Source: Spizellomyces punctatus DAOM BR117 (lineage: Eukaryota > Chytridiomycota > Chytridiomycetes > Spizellomycetales > Spizellomycetaceae). Taken from it: a DNA stretch of 64,000 nucleotides. Made by a program: the position numbers and the translations under genes. Where the stretch lies: NCBI RefSeq assembly GCF_000182565.1, contig NW_015971546.1, positions 124,001 through 188,000 on the forward strand, given 5' to 3'. Below the pieces are notes generated by a model. That model was given only the letters and a program-made list of their open reading frames with translations, had not been told where the DNA came from and did not search any database. Of the stretch, positions 43,906-54,400 are shown in pieces. Every line of letters begins with the position of its first letter. Position 1 is the first letter of the stretch.

Positions 43906-46114
43906 TTACGCGGCGACTACAGCAATCTCGTGCAAGTACTGACAAGAAAGTCATTAGTTTTGCATTCTATTGGCCATTAATCTCAAAACACTTACAGATG
44001 CCAAAAGTTTGATTCCCTCAATGTAGTTGGTCTTGTCAATTTTTTCGTTGATTGAGTGAGCGCCATCGTCAGCTCGACCCATAGGAAGCAAAAGAACCTG
44101 TAACACGGTGATTAAGACATGCTCCCTTCAGAGTCGACGTAATATACAGCAACGTTGCAATGAGCGCATACGTTTTTGTCCAAGGCTTCCTGGAATGTCA
44201 GAGTTACAGGGATCGATCCGCCTTCACGTGTCAAGTCCGGCTTGACTTTGAAAACATTTTCGATCGCCTTGTTCGCGGCAACTGGATGGAGAAATAGATG
44301 AGGTTCAATACACCAGAGTGCTGCGGGTATCGTAGCAACAAAAGAAACAAACCAAAGTTCCAGTGGTTTGGGTCTGCCACCCACGCCTTGCCGGCATGTC
44401 CACATTCAACCTTGATAGTATTCTTGCTTCCAAGCTTTTCAAACTCTTCTTTGATATATTTCTCAACCAGTTCGGTGATTTTGGCCGGATCCATATTGGG
44501 TACAGACCGGATGGAAAACTTGCCAATAACTTTTGCGGGAATGACTGTTTTAGCGCCAGGAGAATAGAAGGCACCTTCGATACCGTGCAGGGAAAGAGAC
44601 GGGAATCGCCAGCGTGCCATAAGTGTTTCCTTTTCGGTGTTGAAAATGGTTACTTTAGAGTCCATTGCATTTTGGATATCTGAGAGGTTGAAGTCAAGGC
44701 TATCGTAAAGCTTATCCTCAGCCTCAGTGACGGGTGCCACGTCGTCATAAATCCCCGGAACGAGAATCTTTCCGTTGGGTGAAACGAGTTTGGACATGAC
44801 ATGGAAAAGATCTGTCATAGGTTCGTGCACGGTTCCGCCAAAGACACCAGAATGAAGNNNNNNNNNNNNNNNNNNNNNNNNNNNNNNNNNNNNNNNNNNN
44901 NNNNNNNNNNNNNNNNNNNNNNNNNNNNNNNNNNNNNNNNNNNNNNNNNNNNNNNNNAGATATGCCTCGGAGCCCATAGGTGAGGCAAGGTTTGTTGGAA
45001 CCCAGCCAGTCTACACAAAAAAAAAAAAACATTTAACTCTGATGACGGTAACCTGGACAAGATGAAATTCCTTACAGTTGTCACTGATACAGACGCAGTC
45101 CACATCTCCAAAGAACTCGCCCTTGGCTTCCTTGTAAATGAACTCGTCCAAGCCTTCGCTTCCAGACTCTACAGCGGATGTTAGCTTCGCAATATACATT
45201 CCACATTGAAATATTCTACCACATACCTTCCATTCCTTCAAAACACATCTTCAGATTAACTACCGGGACGATAGACAAGGTTTAATAGAATCCCAGGGAC
45301 GAGCCGGTAGAAGCTACAAGCTTACCGGGCATCTCGAGTCCGAGTTTCTGGTGTGCTTCGATGACCCACAACCAAGAGATGACCGGTGCTGTGCTATATA
45401 TTAGCAGAGGAACATTTTTACAGCAACGGCAACAACGTAAACAGACCCTTGTCATCTGTTGATCCGCGCCCGATCAAACGGCCCTTTTCGTCCTCCACCA
45501 ATGTCCAAGGGTCAGTGGCCCATCTGGCAGAAGATCAGAGAGTCAATAACGAGAGTAAACTACTAGAAACTGTAAGTGTGCTTACCCGTCCTCCTTGAAG
45601 GCAGGTTGGACATCGTAATGACCTGATGGGTTAAAAATATTGACCCCGTAAGCAGTAGGTTGAGACGCAATGGCAATAATTCAGTAAGCTACCGTAAACA
45701 AGCACAGTTTTCTTGTTGGGATCGGATCCATATTGCCCGAGAACAATTGGAGGAAGTTCGAGCTCTTTGCCTTCCAATGTTTGTTTCCCCGGATTGTGGA
45801 TGTTGACACTGCCAGGACATGGTAAGATTATGATCAAGAGACGCAACATTGGAATCGAGCTCAACGTGGCTCAAAGATTTTATACCTCGCTCCAAGACGT
45901 TTCAGCTCCGAAACGAGCCACTGAGAACAAGATATCAGCATCAGCCTGTTGATGTGTGCAAAGAATATTATTGTACCTGACCCATCCGGTGGACTTCTGG
46001 TCGTCGTGCGGCTTCACCACTGACACTCGGAATGGCAACTACTTCAGCGAGACGCTCAATGTAGAATTTCTGGTTCTCATCCACATATTTGGAAAGTTTC
46101 TCAAAGGTGGTCAT
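43906..46114 (-). CDS. DUG1: Cys-Gly metallodipeptidase (M20 family), interrupted by an assembly gap
   Basis: A cytosolic zinc or manganese dipeptidase of the Dug1/CNDP2 type that cleaves Cys-Gly in glutathione breakdown. Multiple exons run from the ATG at 46114 ([14 protein letters not shown]) to a stop at 43906 (LHEIAVVAA). Metal and catalytic motifs visible are [12 protein letters not shown] (split by an intron after VLVYG), [47 protein letters not shown] and [14 protein letters not shown]. Two 100-base N runs are not present; a single N run at 44858-44957 hides the short stretch between LRGIS and LHSGVF, so the exon structure there is unknown. Both flanks align with the family in the correct order and frame, so I regard the gene as intact. 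Confidence 0.92.
44858..44957. other. Assembly gap of 100 N
   Basis: Exactly 100 undetermined bases lie inside the DUG1 gene. A round 100 usually denotes a gap of unknown or estimated size, so coordinates to the right may shift. Confidence 0.99.
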
Positions 46115-46393
46115 CTTTGAACGGTTATTGGTAAGATACAGCGCATAGAGACTGAATGAGACTTGTATACATACATTCTGGATGAGTTCTGGAAGGACGG
46201 TGGTAGTTTTTTGGTCTTGTGGGTTGCGACAGCTTGCAAAAGGCGAGCAGAAAAAAGAGATCATGCCAACAACAACAAGTTCTGCCGGAGGCCCCCCATG
46301 AAGGTCACTGGCTTCCTATGAGTCATCCATGATTTTGGGTCTGCGCGTTCCCCACAAGCCTTTTATGGAAAGCCGCCAACAAGACATTTACAA

Positions 46394-46636
46394 ATGACTG
46401 TTATCGCCACGAGTAATAACAGCGCAAATGGAGAGAATTCAGCACCCGCCATTAGCGGATTGAAAGTGGAAAAGGCAACACAAGACTACTGGAGAATATA
46501 TAAGTCTTGTACATCTTACACGAGAACGAGTAACTGGCTTAGTCTTCTAAGCTATAAACGAAGGACATGGAAGATATATTGGTCCCTGCCCCTCAAGCGC
46601 TATGGCAAGCGTGCAAGGCGTCTATTGATGATTTGA
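46394..46636 (+). CDS. Possible small gene in the DUG1/CEP44 divergent region
   Basis: An 80-codon frame starting at an ATG reads a hydrophilic Ser/Asn-rich N-terminus and a helical stretch (VEKATQDYWRIYK), then a basic end. A second frame at about 46567-46640 (EDILVPAPQALWQACKASID) looks protein-like, but I found no splice pair that joins them in phase. It may be a small two-exon gene or chance. The rest of 46115-46832 appears to be promoter DNA for the flanking divergent genes. Confidence 0.25.
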   Translation: MTVIATSNNSANGENSAPAISGLKVEKATQDYWRIYKSCTSYTRTSNWLSLLSYKRRTWKIYWSLPLKRYGKRARRLLMI

Positions 46637-46832
46637 CCTAGGTTCGCCCGACAAGACACTGTCATGCTTGTTCATTTTCATGCAAGTCGGTGGAATGTCC
46701 GCCTAGCTCGTGGGCAGGTTGTTTCAAGCCCTGCGACGCGTCCGACTTTTTACGCTGGCTTGAACGCGCTGCCAATCTCAGAAAACCATCCCTAATTTAC
46801 CTTGGAGCACAACCAACGCAACAGTCCCTCAC

Positions 46833-49425
46833 ATGTCAAAAACCGGAGACTTGCGAAATAACCTTCTGAAAACCCAAGCAGAATTACGGCACATTCGGTA
46901 CGCAGGTCCTTTTGATGTATATGGGTACGTACGAGGATCTTTGGTGAGATCAGTTTATTTGTCCATTTTGGGCGGCGGACACATTCACTGAAAAATCGCA
47001 TTCTCTGTTCATGCAGAGCAAGTAAAGGCGATCCTGCTGCATTTCTTCCCGTCATCCACTTTATACTGCTCGATTACTCCCATATCCTCGCCCGTCATTT
47101 TGCAGCAAAGAATTACGAGCTGTATGGCAAAAAAGATGCACGCTTCATGGAGTCCGTCTACCGTCTTCTCAGGGATGAATTTGGATATCGGCCTCAGATA
47201 ACACGAGAACAGTTCTTCTCGATGGGGTTTGCGGAGAGAAAACTCATCTTTGTCGGTGATCTGATTCGATTGTCAAAGACGCTGCACGTAAATCTGGCCA
47301 GAAACATAGCAAAGAAACAAAAAATTGAAGATAGCAAGGAAAATCGAGACGTCGAAGCTCGGAAACGGATGGACATATTCCCCACACATAATCAATCGAA
47401 GCCATCCTCTAGCAGCAAAGAGGGTCTTCATTCGAGCGATAACTTTATAGCTCCACAAGGACTACTTGCAGCGCAATCATACGGGCGGCCTCCACCATCC
47501 CACAAGATCTTGCCAAACAATGTTGCAATTGTTGGAGACCAATACTCCCCAGAAAGAGGATCCGCTTTCCGGCAGTCACGGAATTCAGCGGGGCGGAGTC
47601 CTCGCAAAGGTCATGGCAAGCAACGAGGTAACAATCAAAATTCTGCATTCAGTTCCGTTGAATACTTTGTACTAATCTGTTCTATCGTCTCTTAACAGAC
47701 ATTCCAGAGCCGACCTTACCGTTCCGCAACACCGATGATTCTTATCACCATCAGTACCACGAAGATGATTCACAACTGAACTCAGAAGATCTCACTGGTG
47801 GGGCCACATACAGGATTTTGAAGGACGATCCAGATATTCTCTCTGAAAGAAGATCTCAACTGCAATCGGATACGACCACGCTTGCGACCCGAGAACGACA
47901 GATTGCATTTGAAACTAGTCTTTTGTCCAGTACATCTGTAAACGCCCCTCCACAAGTCCAGCGTCATCACCTGCAATACCAATATACGGGCACGAGAGAG
48001 GATTCGACAGAGCTATCTGTTAAACAAACGGCGGGCACAGGCCGTGGTGAAGGGCTGCGGCAGCCCGAAGGAAGCACGATATATGAACCCGCCGAGCCAC
48101 CCGCCCCCGCAGCTCCTCCTGAAAGTGCTCCTCAATACACAGACACCAGCTATCAATCTCAACAATCATTTCTCAAGATTGCCACGCCTATTCCCAAATC
48201 TGGATTCGATGATACTTTCCTAACAGACGCATCCGCTCGCAGTCTCCACTCGCCAAAATACCTGGATCCTAAAGAGCCACTTCGTCAAGACACTCGCATT
48301 GATGAAGATACTGCGGAAAGGCCACACCAAACCACAGTCGCAATGCCGCAGAGCATGACTATCAGTCAAGACCAGGGTGGCCGTCTTGGGGGACTTTCGT
48401 CAGACTTCCCGTTTCTCACACGATCGTGGGTGGCACCAACAGCACCCCCAGCGAATGCATCTCCAATACAGCCACAAGCCGCCATCCCGCAGCATCTTGA
48501 GGTTCACGCTCTTTTCGATAACTTTATGAGACTATTCGCTGCTAAAGAGGAGGTAAGTATGCTCATGCGCCGCAAACATGGCACAGTAATTATGAAATTT
48601 GAGCTGAATCAATGGTTCAGGAGCTGAGACATCTTCGCAATCGTCTGGAAACCCTGGAGTCAAGCATGGGCTCACAGCTCAAAGAGTTGACGACGCGTGT
48701 CAGCGCCTTAGAAACGCACAATCTCACAAATGGTGTCGAGTCGAAAAGAGCAGTGGTATGTGATCTTAACCTCTACCTTCTGGAAGAGCGCTCACAAGAT
48801 GGCTTCAAAGGAAATGGGCGACACAGTCGGGCATCAGCAACCTCAAGGAAACTCTGCACCTGTGGAGGATGAACGACGGGACCTTCATTCATCGTCAGTC
48901 CATGGGATGGTGAGTATTTTCAAATCCTCTGAAATTCGCAAAGTAATTCATGTGGGAATTGCATCACAGGAAAGGAATGGCTGTAGCGATAAGGCGGTGA
49001 CCGATACTTCAACCACTTCATCTTCACGCCAACAGGTAGGATCAGATAGCAATGATTGGGTATACATGGGACACTTCACGTTATATTGCTAACTTGCGCG
49101 ATGAACCACCAGAGTGTAACTCTGACATCTACGCTAGTCAACAACGGGAGAGCCATAGAAATGCATCAACCCCAAACCGAAGTGCGGTCGGCTCTTTCTC
49201 AGTCAGTGAATGCTCCACCTGTGCATGTGGTATGTCTTCCATCTTCTTCAAATCTGTGCATCGCCGAGTCGCAGCTCAAGTATTTCAATAAATATACAGA
49301 AATCTGCTGAGCAGTACATCCGCAGTATACAAGAGCGCATGCAGCAAACAACACAGTTTTTAAAAGAACGGACGAAGGTTACACCTTTGATGCATGGCGA
49401 TGGCAGACTTGCTCAGATTGGGTGA
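46833..49425 (+). CDS. CEP44: CEP44-domain centriolar protein
   Basis: In animals CEP44 binds centriolar microtubules and supports centriole-to-centrosome conversion. Eight exons (46833-46924, 47017-47627, 47699-48552, 48621-48755, 48799-48909, 48970-49035, 49113-49229, 49300-49425) total 2112 nt, 703 residues. The CEP44 domain occupies residues 1 to about 125: NLLKTQAELRHIRYAG, KGDPAAFLPVIHFILLDYS, then FMESVYRLLRDEFGYRPQIT and FFSMGFAERKLIFVGDLIR. The middle (130-510) is disordered. A coiled coil (ELRHLRNRLETLESSMGSQL) begins at exon 4, and another helix (AEQYIRSIQERMQQTTQFL) lies near the end. It is longer than the roughly 390-residue human protein. The last five exons each have lengths divisible by three. 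The stop lies 30 bases from the stop of the opposing gene. Confidence 0.9.
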
Positions 49426-49455
49426 AGGAAAGCGGCAGTCTTATTTGAAAATGTA

Positions 49456-51027
49456 TTAGATTGGCCGCTCTGAGAGCGGTTTATAATATTGAGGATCCAA
49501 TCCGGCACGCAGTCTGTCCTCTGGAAGCAAGCGCTAAGTGTCTGCCGTGGATGGTACCATATGGATATGTCTTACCTTCATTAAATGGCGGCTTTAACAA
49601 GCCACGGAAATATTTTCTTACGATCGCATGGAAATGTATGTAGCGGTCCAGGCCGTTTTCAGATGTAAACCAGGAGAACCATCGCTGACCTGCAGCCACT
49701 GTACCGAGGGCAATTTCGACGGGCCATTATGACTTGTACGGATATCTACCGCAAACAGATCAGCGCTTACCATGTGTGATTTCGTCCTGTTTCGCGCGAT
49801 TACAGTATCAGACATGTCGACATTGCTCAAGGGATATCACAAGATCGTACCGAGTGGATAATTTCCAATTTTGCAACTGATTCCTCATCACCAGCTTTTG
49901 CAAACTTTGCTATTGTCTGTGGATTTACATCAAGCCCGCGCGCTTCATGAACCATATGAACGATGGCCAGACGACAGCCAATATCGTGTTGGGTATCCAT
50001 TGCAGAGTCCCATAATCCGCCATGCACCGACAATGCACCAAAGCGCGAGCCAAGCGCAACGAGTCGCTCATTCAAATACGTAAAATGTTTGGCCTCATCA
50101 GACGCAACTTTGATAAAATCTGTGAAGAAATCTCTCGGCAAGTCGGCACCCGTGGGTGTTTTGTAACCAGCAAACCGTGCAATAATGTCCCAGGCAAGGT
50201 CTATTGCCCACTGCTCTACGTTTGCGAGTGCATGCAAAATGGCCACCCGACTTTCGACAGAGCCACCCTTACCTAACCGACGAGTCTTGCCGGGTAGCAC
50301 TTCGGTTAGATACTCTTCCCTGGCGGGACGCTCGGGAGGCGTTCCTGTACCAATTTCTAAAATCGCATTTGCCTTCCATAGGTCCGCAACGTTGTGAGTC
50401 AGTCGCACCTTCTCCGCTGGATCCGGCGTTTCCAAGATTGTTATTGCCCAATCCACCAGAGTTCGGCTTGTTTGGACATTTTTTAGAGCAGGGGCTTGTG
50501 GCCTTCGCCGTTCCTTATCCTTGCTTGGGACTAATTATCTTAGCGTCAGAAGAAGGGTTTCTTATTTCTAGCCCAGTATGACTACCTTCAAAAAGTTTTA
50601 CGGATCGGACCTTGCTCCCTTGATCCAGGTACAGTACGATTTCATCCCCTTCAACCACTACAGGAAGTGTCCCAGCTTTGTGCAATTCACACTGCGGGCT
50701 GACTCCCGTTGTGAGAGAGAAGCGATAGGCATGCCAGGGGCATATGATAGAAGGGTCCGTGGCGAGGTCTTCCAAGTCCCCCAAATGCAAAGGTCCTACA
50801 AAAGGATGCTTTAGCGGAAATATCATCATATTGCTTTGTGTGTTATGAAGGCTACCTGAGCTGTGGGGACAAACAGACTCAACACACCAGTACTTCCCCT
50901 CGCTTCTCGATCCCACCAGGACAATCTCCGTAGAGTGCACACCATCGTGGGAGTCAACATGTATTAGTGCCCTCTTGGGACCGTCGATTTCACCAACGTG
51001 ACAAGTAACATTTCGGGTTCCCGTCAT
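49456..51027 (-). CDS. Rieske [2Fe-2S] domain fused to ferritin-like DUF455 domain
   Basis: Five exons (51027-50586, 50530-49851, 49786-49771, 49698-49576, 49520-49456) sum to 1326 nt, 441 residues. Residues about 5-140 form a Rieske domain with cluster ligands in the motifs CPHSSGSL and, 40 residues on, CPWHAYRFSL. Residues about 165-441 match DUF455 (PF04305, HI_0077-like), a ferritin-like helical bundle: VEQWAIDLAWD, DEAKHFTYL (E-x-x-H) and DEITHV (second E-x-x-H) are candidate di-iron ligands, ending ERPI. The fusion is covalent in this gene: a 55-nt intron (50531-50585) joins the domains in frame through KLFEVPSKDKERR. The third exon is only 16 nt and encodes the second ligand motif. By analogy with Rieske-coupled oxygenases the Rieske part may deliver electrons to the di-iron site. 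Substrate unknown. In-frame ATG at 51090 is an alternative start. Confidence 0.88.
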
Positions 51028-51435
51028 CGGCTTGATGTATGCAAGTAGGAACGCAATGCATTCTATTCGGCTGCTTGGAGAGAACTTCAAGCAGATTCCG
51101 TAAGCCGATCAAATTAACAACGTGGCGCGCCTTCATCCTGGCTACAGATCGTCTCAATCCATGCTGACCAAAAGGTTGTTCACCGACTGATGTGAACGTG
51201 GAGGTAGCGGTGGGCTGTAGTGGGCTGCATGTTAGATTGTCCAAATTACTGGTGTAAGCAGCTCCGCTAGTGGGAAGGCCAATGTGCGATAGCCCCTGTT
51301 TGCCTTGTTGAGCCAGTGGTCCAATGGTCCTGGTTCTTTTCGTAACTAGTTCCAAGCTGTTGCTTCTTGTACACATTGATTTATGGCAATATTAAACTTC
51401 CAAGTCTTAGCAATGATTTATTACAATGTTAGATT

Positions 51436-54400
51436 TCATCCCTTAGCACTCGCTTGCACCTCTTTAAGGATATGTGCTATAATAGGTTGGGTTTCCCTTG
51501 ATATCGCAGTGGATAAACCAGCAAGCAACTGATTCAGGAGATGCTCATCGAAACGACTTCTTAGACGCTGGACGAGCTTCTTCAGCACTTTGGCACTGGC
51601 TTCTCGTACTGCCGTGTACTAATAAAGAGACGTCAGCAACGAGGATAATTTTGACCCAGGACGTAACAGCAAGTTTACCTTTGTATCTTCCAGGGACGTA
51701 AATAAGCTACGGAGGAAATCTGAAATAATCTCGCTATCTAGAACCGAGCTTGATGCCTCAACATCCAGTTTCTCGAAATACAAGTCCATCGCCTCCAATA
51801 CTGCTAATCGCACATTCCACACGTTGCCATCGAGGTTTCTGGCGAGCAAAGTGCCCAAGGTTTTCGCATATTTGACTAAAATCTTATGTTAGCGCTTCAT
51901 CATTGTAACTTCCCCTTGAGTGCAGACGTACCCTGCGTCTGTGCGTTGCGTGGCCAAGATAATCCAAGAGCTTTGAAAGCGACCGCTTTAATTGCCAGCC
52001 CCAGCGGTTTTGCATGGGGCTCATCAACGTCCATTTCATCCTGTTCGTCCGTACAAAGATCGACGAGATGCTCTTGAACCTCTTCGAATCTGTCAATTTG
52101 TAGTGAATTTAATGCCGTACCCATAGCCTCCATACTATGGCGTTTGTAGGCTTTGTTGTTCTTCTTTGCTTCGCGAATCATGACGTTAACAATTGTCTCG
52201 GCCATCCCGGCGTTTTCCGGATTCAAAATCCATTCACGGCATTCGACGGTCGTAGTTGCTAGCGCGCTGATAACAACCTCTTTTCCCTCCCATGTTCGTC
52301 CCGCCAAAGCATCGATCAACATCTGAATTGCAACTCCGGTTTGCGTCCCGAAAGCAGTTCCTAACACCTTGGACATATCGCTTATCGCTTGAGCCACTTG
52401 CTTTTTGACACCCCAAGACGAGGTAGTTGCCATCAAGATCTTCATCTTCGATAGCATCTCCAGCATCCAAACCCGGACCGCTCCGGATGATCCTCCTGTC
52501 ATCTCCTCCCACACTGATACCCACACTACTTTGATAGATTCTCGCGGGTCACGGGCACCAAGATACGCCACGGGAAGGACGTACTGTTGGAAATCTTTCA
52601 GTCTTTCCGGTGCGCGACGAGAAATTTCCAGCAAAGTGATGCCCGCTATGGATGCAATCTCCTCATCTTCGCTGTCAAAGTAAGCCTTTTCCAGATCCTC
52701 CAACAACTTTACCAGGGCTTTATCAGATGCCAATCGTGCTATGTAGCCGATCGCACCCGCAAAGGCTTTTCGTATTACTGGGGAACGGTCGTGAACGGCG
52801 CTTTTTAGCGACTGAAGGATCCTACATGCAAAATCGCTATCAGTAAATACTGTAGTAACTGGTTCAAACTGAGAGAATCTGTCTGACGTACCCGTCCGCA
52901 TACGGCTTTAACTCGCTGGGCACCCTCTGTACCAGGGAATATACAAACCGTGCACATCCCGCTTTCGTGGGCAACCCAACACCTTTCCGGATCAAAGTAT
53001 TCAAGCGGGGAACAATTGCTGGCAAGGTGGCTTCGTCTATCTGATCGACAAGACGTGAGATGGCATCCATGATGGGTGACATTTTTGTCGCGCTTAGACG
53101 GGAGCTTTCCAGCTGCTCAGCAGATATGCTGTATTTATCGGTATGAAATGTAAGGTAGTCTATCGTCAAGGACAAATTGTAAGTGTTATTCCTGTTGAGT
53201 GAACAAATATGTGCTGAAACTCACTCAAAACCTGTGGCTCAAGGCTACTCAGAGACTCTAAAAGAGTTCCAATGAGGTCGGCCAGATGCGGCTTCAGTAG
53301 AGCGCCTCCTTTGCTACAAATCTTCAGCAATGTCGCCAAAGAATGATTTCGCACATCCTCCGCCATTGACCCAAGACCTTTACTCTGAACGGCAGCGGAT
53401 TAGTGAAGTGCACTTATTCACAGCTACATGTTGGGCCTACCAAGAAAAAGGGGACAATGATTGCAGTTATCTTGGACCCTTCTGATAGTGACACCACCGA
53501 CGGGTCACAATAGCGAACCGTGATGTTGGTCAGGGTTTTGCATGTTTTGAACGCAGCAATGCGTACACTTTCTTTGATATCATCGAGGACGCGAAAACAC
53601 ATAGTCCACATGTCCTCCAGATAAGGCCGCAGTTGCTCCATGGTCTTCCCTTGAATCAAGTCAGCTAGTGCCAAGCAGCTAGAGAAAAGTCAGATAAAGT
53701 TGCGTAACCATTCTAACAACAAAGTTGGCGTACCTAGCTTCTCTCGTGCGCCACTGACGTTCCCCTAGATTCTTCAGCAGATCTTGCATAATGAGTGCAA
53801 AGTACTCATCAAGCACCTTCTTCGGCTCCTTAATTAAACTCTTCCAAATATTCTGCATGCTCTCAGCAACTTTTGGATTGGGGTCAAATTGAAATCTGTA
53901 CAGTTTTGGCACCATCTGAGGCAAATGTGGTTGCAGCTCCGCAGTTGCTTGGGCTGCAATAGCCGAGAAACCTAAACTAGCGCCTCGTCGCGAAGTCCAG
54001 ATGGCATTATGCGAAGCCAACGACATGAAGCGATAAACAAGATCGGGTTGATTGAGATCGGACGCCAAGGAGAGAATGGATTGGTAAGTTCCGCTTAATT
54101 TCTCTCCATCAGGTGCGGATCCCAGTGCATTTTCCGAAAAGATTTGAGTTTCGCCGGACACGCTTTGCGGGGTGATCTTCCGTCCTTCTGTTAATGTACC
54201 AACGAGCGATGTAACAAGTTCGGAACGGACACTCCCATCGCCAAGTTCAAAAACCAGTCCCATGCCTTTTGAGGCTATTTCTTGCGTAAAATCTTTATGA
54301 CCGAGACGTTAGCGATGATAAGTAAATGAGCGTCGAACTAGTAAAACATACCATCTCTGTCACTCAGTAAGCTTGTGAAAGCGTTTTGTATTCTGACCAC

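Noticed and set aside
44858-44957. Break in DUG1 as a pseudogene signal
   Set aside because: The interruption is undetermined sequence; coding on both sides is in family order and in frame.
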